64,000 bases of DNA from Levilinea saccharolytica (GTDB lineage Bacteria; Chloroflexota; Anaerolineae; Anaerolineales; Anaerolineaceae), in contig NZ_LGCM01000019.1 of assembly GCF_001306035.1 (NCBI RefSeq), forward strand, positions 120,212 to 184,211. The letters are read 5' to 3'. A model generated the notes under the pieces. It was not told the origin of the DNA. It ran no database searches and saw nothing but the letters and a program-made list of their open reading frames with translations. The translations under genes and the position numbers were made by a program. Below, one piece after another: positions 1 through 7,987 of the stretch. The first letter of the stretch is position 1. Each line of letters starts with the position of its first letter.

Positions 1-165
1 GCCGTCAGCGGCGCGGCGCTGAGCCTGTGGGATACGCACAGCGGGGAGCAGGTGACGGCGATAGAAAACCCCGCTCCGTTTGCCCCGCCGCAGTTTTCGG
101 CGGACGGCGAGCTGCTGCTGATCAGCGATTGGGACGGGGTGGTGTACCTGTGGGGGGTGTGGTAA
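1..165 (+). CDS. WD40 repeat protein, C-terminal end (partial)
   Basis: The reading frame is open from the first base and stops at 163-165, giving 54 residues. It contains WD40 hallmarks: ALSLWDTHSGEQV is the end of one blade, and FSADGELLLISDWDGVVYLW is the next blade with a WD40-like D-strand. Such repeats form beta-propellers for protein contact. The rest of the protein lies outside the window, so partner domains such as a kinase or NACHT cannot be seen. Confidence 0.75.
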   Translation, partial: AVSGAALSLWDTHSGEQVTAIENPAPFAPPQFSADGELLLISDWDGVVYLWGVW

Positions 166-207
166 CTGCCAAATCCTCTCAAGTTTTGGCAAATGCCGGC
201 CCCCGGT

Positions 208-236
208 TTGAATTTTACCCCTGGAAGTACTACAAT
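208..236 (+). promoter_or_regulatory. Sigma-70-type promoter of the CBS-domain gene
   Basis: TTGAAT at 208-213 and TACAAT at 231-236 are 17 bases apart. They lie 52 bases before the CBS start codon and after the WD40 stop, so the CBS gene probably has its own transcript. Confidence 0.6.
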
Positions 237-287
237 AAAGTTGTCAATGTTGAGGAAAATAGATCACATTACCAGGAGGTAAAATTC

Positions 288-722
288 ATGAACACTGTCC
301 GCCATATCTTACAAGTGAAGGGCGATGACCTGTGGACCATCACCCCGGACACCACCGTGTACGATGCTTTGCGGCTGATGGCTGATAAGGATGTGGGCGC
401 TCTGCTGGTGATGGATTCCGGCCGCCTGGTGGGCATCCTTTCGGAACGCGACTACGCCCGCAAGGTGATTTTGTTCAATAAGGCCTCCCGCGAGACCCTG
501 GTGCGGGAGATCATGACCACCCAGTTGTACACCATTCACCCCGACCAGACGGTGCAGGAGAGCATGGAGCTGATGACCGCCCAGCGCGTGCGCCATCTGC
601 CGGTGGTGGACGGCGAGCAGGTGTTGGGGGTCATCTCCATCGGCGACGTGGTCAAGGACATCATCTACCAGCAGCGCCGCACCATTCGCGATTACGAAAC
701 CCGCCTGACCAGCGGTGCATAA
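288..722 (+). CDS. Tandem CBS-domain protein
   Basis: A 144-residue protein made almost entirely of two CBS domains, about residues 8-62 (GILSERDYARK near its end) and 75-131 (GVISIGDVVK near its end). CBS pairs (Bateman modules) bind adenine nucleotides or SAM and act as sensors. There is no attached catalytic or membrane domain, so it belongs to the stand-alone class and its partner is unknown. The start is set by AGGAGG at 274-279, eight bases before ATG 288. An upstream in-frame extension to position 27 is rejected because it overlaps the WD40 gene and the promoter. A terminator follows at once. Confidence 0.85.
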   Translation: MNTVRHILQVKGDDLWTITPDTTVYDALRLMADKDVGALLVMDSGRLVGILSERDYARKVILFNKASRETLVREIMTTQLYTIHPDQTVQESMELMTAQRVRHLPVVDGEQVLGVISIGDVVKDIIYQQRRTIRDYETRLTSGA

Positions 723-748
723 GCCAGACAGCCCGGCATGTCCAAACC

Positions 749-777
749 GCCGCCCGATCTTAGGGCGGCTTTTTTTA
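749..777 (+). terminator. Intrinsic terminator after the CBS gene
   Basis: GCCGCCC (749-755) pairs with GGGCGGC (763-769) over a 7-base loop and is followed by a T run. Confidence 0.8.
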
Positions 778-909
778 TTGGGGGGAAGATGGTACTTGAA
801 AAAATCTCAGCGCGGGCGCGGGTTTCGGCGAGGCTTCATGCTAAAATGACAGAACCAGGGGTTTAATTCTCCCGCCGCCTCCGGCGGGCCCGGCGACAAG
901 GACACAAGC

Positions 910-2481
910 ATGTACGATTTGATCTTCCGAAATGGTTTGGTGATTGACGGCAGCGGGGCGGCGGCCTTCCGCGCGGATGTGGGCGTGCGCGGCAGCCAGA
1001 TCGCGGCGGTGGGCGACCTTTCGCAGGCCGAGGCAGCCCAGGTGGTGGACGCCAGCGGTTTGATGGTGGCCCCCGGGTTCATTGATATGCACTCTCACGG
1101 CGATTTTATGCTGCCTTTTCTGCCCACCGCGGACAGCAAAGTGCAGCAGGGCATCACCCTGGAGGTGGTGGGCAACTGCGGTTCCAGCATGGCCCCCCTC
1201 AGCCCGGCCATGGCGGCCGAGGTCAACCAGGAAAAAGACAGCCGCGCTGGCCAGGAAGTGACCTGGGAGACCTTTGGCGAATTTTTAGACACGCTGCGCC
1301 GGCAGGGAACCGCCCTGAACGTGGTGGCCCTGGTGGGGCACGGCACCGTGCGCGAAAAGGTGATGGGCATGACCGACGCCGCGCCCACCCCCGAACAGCT
1401 GGCTGCCATGCAGGACGAGGTGCGCGCGGCCATGCAGGCGGGGGCCAGAGGCCTTTCCACCGGCCTGATCTACACCCCCAACGTGTACGCCAAAACGGAT
1501 GAGATCGTCGCCCTGGCGCGCACCGCTGCCGAAATGGGCGGGATTTACACCAGCCATGTGCGCGGCGAGGGCAACTCGCTCTTAGAAGCGGTGGATGAAG
1601 CCATTCAGGTGGGGCGCGAGGCGGGCATCTCGGTGGAAGTCAGCCATCTGAAAGCCTCCGGCGTGCGCAACTGGGACAAAATGGCGCTGGTGATTGAGAA
1701 AATTCAAAAAGCGCGGGAGGAGGGCCTGAACGTCAACGCGGATATGTACCCCTACCCCGCTTCCAACACCGGCCTCAGCTCGCTGATCCCCGATTGGGCC
1801 CATGTGGGCGGGCGCGAGGCGATGGTGGCGCGCCTGCAGGACCCGGCCCTGCGCGCCCAGCTGCGCGCGGAGCTGCACGATGAGGTCAACGCCAACGGCG
1901 TCGGCTGGGATCGCATTTTCATCTCGGACTGCCCCTCCAACCCGCGCCTGGAAGGCCGCCATCTGGGCGAGATCGCCGCGGAGCGCGGAGTTCACCCCTG
2001 GGAGGCGGTGTTTGATATTCTCATCGAAACCCGCTGCGTGGCGGATATGATCATGTTCACCATGCAGGAAGAAAACGTGGCCCTGGGCTTGCAGCAGCCC
2101 TGGGTGATGATTGGCACGGACGCTTCGGGGCGGGCGGCCGAGGGGCCTTTTTCGGCGGGCAAGCCCCACCCGCGCAATTACGGGTCTTTCCCGCGCGTGC
2201 TGGGCTATTACGCCCGCCAGCAGGAGCTGTTTTCGGTGGAAGAGGCCGTACGCAAGATGACCAGCCTGCCGGCCAGCAAACTGGGGCTGACTCAGCGCGG
2301 TTACCTGCGCCCCGGCTGCTACGCGGATATGGTGGTGTTTGACGCCCAGGCGGTGATCGACCGCAGCACCTTCCAGCAGCCGCACCAATACCCACAGGGC
2401 ATCCGCTGGGTGGTGGTGAACGGGCAAGTGGTGGTGAAAGACGGCCAGCACACCGGCGCCCTGCCCGGGCAAATCCTCTAA
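910..2481 (+). CDS. N-acyl-D-amino-acid deacylase (D-aminoacylase), amidohydrolase family
   Basis: A 523-residue amidohydrolase that should release D-amino acids from N-acyl-D-amino acids. The metal-ligand pattern of D-aminoacylases is visible: HSH at 61-63 after PGFIDM, a Cys in VGNCGSS (C90), H216 in TSHVRG, H246 in VSHLKA and D404 in IGTDASG. A C-terminal strand (ADMVVFD...VVVNGQVVVKDG) closes the composite beta domain. The length is close to the family norm. It converges on the methyltransferase operon and has its own terminator. A D-hydantoinase or related N-acyl hydrolase role is the alternative, but the Cys ligand favours the D-aminoacylase branch. The protein may salvage D-amino acids from cell-wall or aged peptides. 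Confidence 0.85.
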   Translation: MYDLIFRNGLVIDGSGAAAFRADVGVRGSQIAAVGDLSQAEAAQVVDASGLMVAPGFIDMHSHGDFMLPFLPTADSKVQQGITLEVVGNCGSSMAPLSPAMAAEVNQEKDSRAGQEVTWETFGEFLDTLRRQGTALNVVALVGHGTVREKVMGMTDAAPTPEQLAAMQDEVRAAMQAGARGLSTGLIYTPNVYAKTDEIVALARTAAEMGGIYTSHVRGEGNSLLEAVDEAIQVGREAGISVEVSHLKASGVRNWDKMALVIEKIQKAREEGLNVNADMYPYPASNTGLSSLIPDWAHVGGREAMVARLQDPALRAQLRAELHDEVNANGVGWDRIFISDCPSNPRLEGRHLGEIAAERGVHPWEAVFDILIETRCVADMIMFTMQEENVALGLQQPWVMIGTDASGRAAEGPFSAGKPHPRNYGSFPRVLGYYARQQELFSVEEAVRKMTSLPASKLGLTQRGYLRPGCYADMVVFDAQAVIDRSTFQQPHQYPQGIRWVVVNGQVVVKDGQHTGALPGQIL

Positions 2482-2501
2482 GCCCCCCTTTTTCAGCTAT
2501 C

Positions 2502-2552
2502 AGCCCCTCCCCGCGGCAAGAAGGTTGGCGCCAGCGGGGAGGGGCTTTTTTT
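2502..2552 (+). terminator. Strong intrinsic terminator after the D-aminoacylase
   Basis: AGCCCCTCCCCGC (2502-2514) is the perfect inverse of 2534-2546 and is followed by a T run. It separates the gene from the convergent methyltransferase operon. Confidence 0.85.
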
Positions 2553-2560
2553 AACTTCTG

Positions 2561-4000
2561 TCAGGCGCTGACCGCCTTCTGTTCCGCGGCCATGCGCTCG
2601 CGCAGCTCCTGGGCCTGGGCGGGGGGCAGATCCGGCGGGGTGTAGGCCGCCACCAACTCTTCCACGCGCAGGCGCGCCCGCGCCCAGGTGTCCAGGCGGC
2701 CGGATTCTTCCCAGGCGCGCACCGAGCCGCGGTCAATCACCGCGGAGGGCAGGCTTTGCTCGGCGCGGAAGAGCTGCCGGGTGACTTTTTGCTTGAGAAA
2801 ATCGGCGCGGAAGTCAATTCCGACGAAGAACTCCAGGCCGAGGGTGGGGGTCAGTTCGTGCATGCCTTCGCGCAGGCGCAGGGCGGCGCGCACGGCTTCG
2901 GCGTCCACCACCAGCTTTTCGGCGGAATGGCAGTTGAGGAAATCCAACATGCCCGCGCCGGAGACCATGCTGACCCCGGCCAGGGCAGCCAGCACGGCAC
3001 TGATGCCGCTTTCCAGACCCGCCTGGGCGTCCACCAGCTTGGCGTCGCTGGCGGCCAGATAGGTGTGGGTGGGCAGGCCCAGCGAACGCCCCACCTGGGC
3101 ATAGGCCGCGTCCATCATGGCGGTTTCCACCGCGCCCATGGGGGTGGTGCCGTGGCGCATGTCAAAAATGGCCGGTGCGCCGCCCCATACGATGGGCGCA
3201 CCGGGGGCCGCGCATTGGTGCAGGGCGATGCCCGCCAGGCATTCGGCGGCATGCTGCACCACGCTGCCCAGCAAGGTCACCGGGCCGGCGCTGCCCGCCA
3301 GGGGCATGGAAACGATCTCGGCGGGGACGCCCGCCCGCGCCAGATCGATGAGACTCTGAGCAGCGAAGGCGCTGTAGACCAGCGGCGGGGTGGGGCACAC
3401 ATCAAAGACGGCCACCGGCCGTTCGCGCAGGGCCTGGGCCCCGCCGCACACGCCCGCCAAAAAGCGCAGCATACGCTGGCCGCCCTCGGCGGTGAAGGCC
3501 CCGGTGATCACCGGCTTGGCGGAGTGCAGCAGCACCAGGTACAGGCGGTACAGGTCGCCGATGGGCACGGGGATGTCGGCGCACACCACCGCGGTGGATT
3601 GGGCGGCAAACTGCGGCAGCCCTTCGGCCACCTGAATGATGCGCAGCAAGTCGGCGCTTTGGGCGGGGCGTTGGCGGCCGCTGTCGGCATCCAGCACGTT
3701 GACCGCCGCCGAGCCGGGGTCAAAATGCACCTGGTCGTCCCCGTAGGTCAGGCGCGCCTCGCCCAGTAAATTGTAGAGGGTGAAGCTGTGCGGGGCGCTT
3801 TGCAGCCCGGCGCGGATGAGAGCCTCCGGCAAGCGCACCACCTCGGCGTTTTCGTCCACGGCGGCTCCACCGCTGGCCAGCAGGGCGCGCGCCTCGGGCA
3901 GGGAGACGCGCACACCGGTGTGCGCCAGCAGGGCAAAGGCCTCATCCAAAATGCGCGCTACCTGCTCCGTGCTGATCAATTCAAAGCTGGGGCGGCTCAT
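2561..4000 (-). CDS. MttB-family corrinoid methyltransferase, non-pyrrolysine (paralogue 1)
   Basis: A 479-residue member of the trimethylamine methyltransferase family (COG5598). Family signatures are the N-terminal ILDEAFALLAHTGVRV helix, GSAGPVTLLGSVVQHAAE, the FDMRHGTTPMGAVE segment and DAQAGLESG. True MttB reads an in-frame amber codon as pyrrolysine. This frame is continuous without TAG, so it belongs to the Pyl-free branch, whose characterised members (MtgB, MtpB, MtcB) demethylate glycine betaine, proline betaine or carnitine by passing a methyl group to a corrinoid protein. The substrate cannot be told from sequence. Its ATG overlaps the stop of the upstream paralogue (ATGA), so the two are translationally coupled. 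It is the last gene of the operon. Confidence 0.85.
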   Translation of the reverse strand: MSRPSFELISTEQVARILDEAFALLAHTGVRVSLPEARALLASGGAAVDENAEVVRLPEALIRAGLQSAPHSFTLYNLLGEARLTYGDDQVHFDPGSAAVNVLDADSGRQRPAQSADLLRIIQVAEGLPQFAAQSTAVVCADIPVPIGDLYRLYLVLLHSAKPVITGAFTAEGGQRMLRFLAGVCGGAQALRERPVAVFDVCPTPPLVYSAFAAQSLIDLARAGVPAEIVSMPLAGSAGPVTLLGSVVQHAAECLAGIALHQCAAPGAPIVWGGAPAIFDMRHGTTPMGAVETAMMDAAYAQVGRSLGLPTHTYLAASDAKLVDAQAGLESGISAVLAALAGVSMVSGAGMLDFLNCHSAEKLVVDAEAVRAALRLREGMHELTPTLGLEFFVGIDFRADFLKQKVTRQLFRAEQSLPSAVIDRGSVRAWEESGRLDTWARARLRVEELVAAYTPPDLPPAQAQELRERMAAEQKAVSA

Positions 4001-5457
4001 GCGGGCTCCTCCGCGTCCAGATAACTGAGGAAATCGCCCAGTTCCGCGCTCAGACGCTCGTCCATCCCCTGGGGCTGGTGAGAGGCCAGGATTTGGCGGG
4101 CCTTGGCGCGGGCGAAATCGGGCGGGCCGTCGCGCAGCGCCTCCCAGGTGTCGTAGGGGCGGCGGTCAAAGAAGCGGTTCATCCACAAACTGCGCATGTT
4201 CTGGCGGGTGTGCTTTTGGGCCAGGTAGTGGCTGCTGGGGCCGACGGCGGCGATGGTTTCCAGCGCCAGGCTGTCCTCATCCACGCGGATGCCCTGCAGC
4301 ACGCGGCGGATGATGGCAAAGATCTCGCAGTCCAGCAGCATTTGTTCATAAGACCAGATGCGGCTGCCGTGCAGCAGGCCGACCCCCAGGAGCATGTCGG
4401 CCATCGAGGCGCAGGCCATAAAGGTGGACAGGCTGTTTTCCACACCCGCCTGCCAATCGGGGAGCTTGGCGCCGGTGGCAAAGGAGCCCATTGAGAGCGG
4501 GACGTGGTAAAAATCCGCCAGCTGGTTGCTGGCCGCGCCAAAGAGGAAATCTTCGGGGCCGCCGCCGGTGTACCCGCCGGTGCGCATGTCCATCGCCGTT
4601 TGGGCGGCGGCGTAAAACACGGGTGCGCCAGGGAAGGCCAACTGCATGAGGGCCAGGGCGCTGATCACCTCGGCGTTGCCCACCACCAGCGTGCCCGCCG
4701 GGGTAGCGGGGGCGGTGGAACCCGCGGAGGCCATGGTCATGAAGCCCACGGGCAGGCCGGCTTCGGCGGCCACCAGGGCCGCCTCCAGGCTGCCGCCGTC
4801 CTGGGCCAGGGGTGAGGCGGTGCACTGCATGATGGACAGGATGGGGCGCTGGCGCAGGGCCAGCGGCCCACCAGCCACCATCTCGGCCAGGCGTACGGCA
4901 GCATGCGCCTCGTGCGCGGTGACGATGCTTTCGGTTTGGACATGCTTGCTGGAATTGCCCCAGATGGCGCACAGCTCATGCAGGCTGCGCGTGTGGGCGG
5001 GGCGGTCCTGGGCCGAGACGGGCACCCAATGGAAACCGATTTCTTCCAGCGCATCGGCCGTGCGGGCGATATCGGCCACGTCCTGCAGGCATGAACGGCG
5101 GCGCTGGCCGCTTTCCAGATCCAACACTTCCACCCCGCAGCCGTCGGTGCCCACAAAGACGTGATCGCCGTCCAGGGGCAGATCCTGCTGCGGATCGCGG
5201 GCGGCCAGGGTGAAGGTGGGCGGGGCGCTGCGCAGGGCTTTTTCAATCAGCGCAGCGGGGGCGCGCACCGTGCTGGTGTGGAGGTCCACCTGGGCGCCGT
5301 GAGCCTGCCACAGCTCCAGGGCGCGCGGCGAGGGGAAGCGCACGCCCACATGTTCGATCACGTGCAGGGTGGCCTCATGGATGCGCTGAATATCCGTTTC
5401 GGACAGGGGCTGCACGCGGAAGCGCGGCTGAGAGATGGAGAGGATGTTTCCGGCCAC
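3997..5457 (-). CDS. MttB-family corrinoid methyltransferase, non-pyrrolysine (paralogue 2)
   Basis: A second 486-residue COG5598 protein, clearly diverged from its neighbour. It shares the N-terminal RIHEATLHVIEHVGVRF helix, the ASAGSTAPATPAGTLVVG segment, TAMDMRTGGYTGGGPE and the DWQAGVENSLST motif. No amber codon interrupts it. The start is GTG at 5457, three bases after the corrinoid gene, with a G-rich ribosome site overlapping that gene's end. It probably takes a methyl group from a quaternary amine and gives it to the corrinoid protein encoded just upstream. Two different MT1-type enzymes on one corrinoid carrier may mean two substrates or a heteromer. The substrate is unknown. Confidence 0.85.
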   Translation of the reverse strand: MAGNILSISQPRFRVQPLSETDIQRIHEATLHVIEHVGVRFPSPRALELWQAHGAQVDLHTSTVRAPAALIEKALRSAPPTFTLAARDPQQDLPLDGDHVFVGTDGCGVEVLDLESGQRRRSCLQDVADIARTADALEEIGFHWVPVSAQDRPAHTRSLHELCAIWGNSSKHVQTESIVTAHEAHAAVRLAEMVAGGPLALRQRPILSIMQCTASPLAQDGGSLEAALVAAEAGLPVGFMTMASAGSTAPATPAGTLVVGNAEVISALALMQLAFPGAPVFYAAAQTAMDMRTGGYTGGGPEDFLFGAASNQLADFYHVPLSMGSFATGAKLPDWQAGVENSLSTFMACASMADMLLGVGLLHGSRIWSYEQMLLDCEIFAIIRRVLQGIRVDEDSLALETIAAVGPSSHYLAQKHTRQNMRSLWMNRFFDRRPYDTWEALRDGPPDFARAKARQILASHQPQGMDERLSAELGDFLSYLDAEEPA

Positions 5458-5460
5458 GTC

Positions 5461-6111
5461 TCACCCCCCCTGCATTAGTTGAATGGCGGCCTGCACGGCC
5501 CCGGAGGCGTCTTCGCTGTAGCCGTCCGCGCCGATTTCTGCGGCCCAGCTGCGCGTGACCGGCGCGCCGCCCACCAGCACCTTGAAGCGGCTGCGCACCC
5601 CCGCGGCTTCCAGCGCCTGGACAAACTTGCGCTGGTTGATCATGGTGGTGGTCAGCAGGGTGCTCAGGCCGATGATATCGGCGTTCACCTCCAGGGCCTT
5701 ATCCAGGAAGGTTTGCAGGGGCACATTCACCCCCAGGTCGTACACCTTGAAGCCGTTGGCCGAAAGCAGGGTGCCGACCAGGGTCTTGCCGATGTCGTGG
5801 ATGTCGCCCTCCACCGTGCCGATGACCACCGTGCCCAACACCTGACGGGCGGTTCCGCGGCGGGCCATTTCCGGTTCCAGCTCGGCGATGGCGGCTTTCA
5901 TGGCCTCGGCGGCCAGCACCAGATCGGGCAGGAACATTTCGCCCAGGGTGTACTGTTCGCCGACGTAGCGCATTCCGGCGACGAAGCCCTGGTCAATGGC
6001 CACCAATGGGTCGATACCGTCGGTAACGGCCTGCCGTGCCAGGCGGGCAGCCTCTTCTTTTTCGCCGTCTATCACGCTCTGGGCCATGGCCTGAAAAATG
6101 TCTGTGCTCAT
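5461..6111 (-). CDS. Corrinoid (B12-binding) methyl-carrier protein, MtbC/MttC family
   Basis: A 216-residue protein with a helical cap domain (about 1-90, with GEQYTLGEMFLPDLVLAAEA) and a Rossmann-like B12 domain. The base-off/His-on motif is EGDIHDIGK, with H105 as the cobalt ligand, followed by GLSTLLTTTM and VGGAPVT. Such proteins carry the methyl group between a substrate methyltransferase and a second methyltransferase acting on THF or CoM. The ATG overlaps the stop of the M28 gene. It is the only corrinoid carrier next to the two MttB paralogues and probably serves both. No MT2 gene or corrinoid-reactivating ferredoxin (RamA/RACo) is seen in the window. Confidence 0.92.
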   Translation of the reverse strand: MSTDIFQAMAQSVIDGEKEEAARLARQAVTDGIDPLVAIDQGFVAGMRYVGEQYTLGEMFLPDLVLAAEAMKAAIAELEPEMARRGTARQVLGTVVIGTVEGDIHDIGKTLVGTLLSANGFKVYDLGVNVPLQTFLDKALEVNADIIGLSTLLTTTMINQRKFVQALEAAGVRSRFKVLVGGAPVTRSWAAEIGADGYSEDASGAVQAAIQLMQGG

Positions 6112-7331
6112 GGGGGGTCTCCTTTATTGGGGGGTAGGGGGGTCGCCTGATCCCAGGTGTGCAGCACGCGCAGGGCGAACTGCGTACAGCGCTCCAGGGC
6201 GGCGGGGTCAATATGATCCATCTGATCGCTCATTTGATGCCAGTGCAGGTCGGCGTCGTGCATGGGGGGCTGGTAGGTGTTCAGGCTGAGGGCCATAGCC
6301 CCGCGCTGGGTGGCGGCCAGGGCGTCGGTGTAGGCCAGCCCCACCTGGGGGGCAGCTTCGATGTCGGGCAGGGCGGCGGCGGCCGATTGGGCCAGGGCCA
6401 GCGCGCGCGGGTGGGTGGGGTATTTCTTCACCAGGCCGTCGCGCTGTAAATATTCCACCCGCCCCTGGCCGACCTCATCCAAAATCAGATAGAGGGTTTC
6501 GGTGCCGAAGCTCTGGGCGTGGGTCTCCAAAAAGGCCTGAAAGCCGCGCGCCCCCACCTCTTCACAGCCGGTGAAGGCCCACCACAGCTCGGTGTGCTCC
6601 AGGGGCTGGCGGCTGAGGTGTTCTGCCAGGGACAGGGCCACACCCACCCCGCTGGCGTTATCGCTGGCCCCGGGGGAAAAGGGGGTAAACAAGGCCTGGG
6701 CGCACAGACCCGCGGCGGTCAATTGCAGCGCGGCCAAGACCCCGGCCGGCCACAGCAACCAGGCGGCGCCCAGCAGGCCGCTGAGCAGGCACAGCAGCGC
6801 GCTGAGGAAGAGGCTACCCACAGCGGCGCTGACCAGGCGGCTGAACCAGCGGTACCAGGCCAGGGACGAGTAAAAAATGGGGGTGCGGTGGGTATCCACA
6901 TGCGCGCAGATCACGGCGCGGCGCGCGAGGGGCTGAGCGGCGGAAGGCAGTATCCCCACGGCGTTTTGGCTGGGGGCGGTGGGCAGCAGGGCGCGCAGCC
7001 AGTTGGGGCGCAGGTCCAGCTCCGCCAACATGCCCAGCCCGCCCGCCAGGGCCAGCGCGGCGCCGGTCAGCGTAGCCGCCGGGTGAGGGACGAGCGCGGT
7101 CAGGGCAAAACCCAAAATGCCCGCGCCGAAGGCGGCCAGAAAGGGGGTGTAGGTGTGGGGGGTGGTTTGGAAAGGCTCCAGGCGTACATCCCGGAGCCCC
7201 AGGTGCTGCATGCGCTCGGCGGTGTATTCAGCGGCGGCCCGCTCTTGGGGCGTGCAGCTTCCGCGCCCGCCGATGGTGACGGAGAGATGCTGAATGACCT
7301 CCAAGGCAGCGGCAGCCAGCGGCATTTTCAT
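6108..7331 (-). CDS. M28-family zinc aminopeptidase with membrane segments
   Basis: A 407-residue protein with the M28 dinuclear zinc ligand series: H144 in CAHVDTH, D224 in GASDNASG, the catalytic EE pair at 257-258 in GCEEVG, D285 in LILDEVG and H373 near the C terminus (QMDHID). Two hydrophobic stretches at about 66-100 and 163-210 lie between the first and second ligands. They suggest a membrane-anchored enzyme with the active site split around the membrane insert, which is unusual for M28 peptidases. Both ends overlap neighbours by ATGA, placing it within the operon of the tyrosine phosphatase and corrinoid methyltransferase genes. It is probably an aminopeptidase or amidohydrolase; the substrate is unknown. 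Confidence 0.8.
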   Translation of the reverse strand: MKMPLAAAALEVIQHLSVTIGGRGSCTPQERAAAEYTAERMQHLGLRDVRLEPFQTTPHTYTPFLAAFGAGILGFALTALVPHPAATLTGAALALAGGLGMLAELDLRPNWLRALLPTAPSQNAVGILPSAAQPLARRAVICAHVDTHRTPIFYSSLAWYRWFSRLVSAAVGSLFLSALLCLLSGLLGAAWLLWPAGVLAALQLTAAGLCAQALFTPFSPGASDNASGVGVALSLAEHLSRQPLEHTELWWAFTGCEEVGARGFQAFLETHAQSFGTETLYLILDEVGQGRVEYLQRDGLVKKYPTHPRALALAQSAAAALPDIEAAPQVGLAYTDALAATQRGAMALSLNTYQPPMHDADLHWHQMSDQMDHIDPAALERCTQFALRVLHTWDQATPLPPNKGDPP

Positions 7332-7879
7332 GCTCCAATCGGCCAGGCGCGCACCAGGGCGATTTGCGCCTCGCTTTCGGGGGCGCTGCGCGCGTTGGGA
7401 ATGACCTGACGGAGTTGGTTCAACAGCTGCAGGGCTTCCTCACCCACCGCCAGCCCGCGGCGGGCCAGAAAGCAGCCGACCACCGTGCCTGTGCGGCCCA
7501 CCCCGCCCCAGCAGTGCAGGTACACCGCGCCCTCTGAGGCCAGGGCCCCATCCAGCGCGTCCAGGATGCGGCGCATGTCCTGGGGGGTGGGGGCGGTGTA
7601 ATCGGGGATGGGGTGGCGCTGCCAGCGAAAGGCCAGCCCGCGCGCGTCGGTTAGTTCCTGCAGACGCAGCCAGTAGGGGGCGTAGGGCGGGTCGGCCTGA
7701 TCCATCTCGGCGGCTTCCTGCAAATTGAGGATGCTGCGCACGCCGCAGTCGAGCAGCGCGTGCAGCTGCTGATCTGTCACGGTGGGATCCTGGCTGCCGG
7801 GGTGAGGCCCGGCCAGCAGCCTGCCCGGCAGGACCCAGTACGTTTTCGGAAATGGGAGCGGGTTGGAGCAAGGTTCCAT
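7328..7879 (-). CDS. Dual-specificity / tyrosine phosphatase-like protein
   Basis: A 183-residue protein with the cysteine phosphatase P-loop HCWGGVGRTGT (Cys nucleophile and Arg) and an upstream general-acid Asp in IPDYTAP. The fold order (GRLLAGPHPG at the N terminus, NLQEAAEM) fits bacterial dual-specificity phosphatases, which act on phosphoproteins, phosphoinositides or small phosphorylated compounds. The start at 7879 gives a family-like N terminus (MEPCSNPLPFPKTYWVLPG). A longer frame to 7981 would add 34 residues with no recognisable sequence. It is the first gene of a run of five with ATGA-type overlaps or a 3-base gap, leading into the methyltransferases. The link between phosphatase and methyl transfer is unexplained. 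Confidence 0.8.
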   Translation of the reverse strand: MEPCSNPLPFPKTYWVLPGRLLAGPHPGSQDPTVTDQQLHALLDCGVRSILNLQEAAEMDQADPPYAPYWLRLQELTDARGLAFRWQRHPIPDYTAPTPQDMRRILDALDGALASEGAVYLHCWGGVGRTGTVVGCFLARRGLAVGEEALQLLNQLRQVIPNARSAPESEAQIALVRAWPIGA

Positions 7880-7987
7880 CGGTTGGGAGACTCGCTTTCG
7901 AGAGGGTAAAGTCAGTATACCAGACTTCGCCGCGGGGCATGCGCGCAAGGAACGGAAAAGGCCCCCGCGCCGCGCGCCCATCCATCG

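Noticed and set aside
2561..5457. Pyrrolysine-containing MttB
   Set aside because: Both frames are continuous without an in-frame amber codon, so the Pyl-dependent form is excluded.
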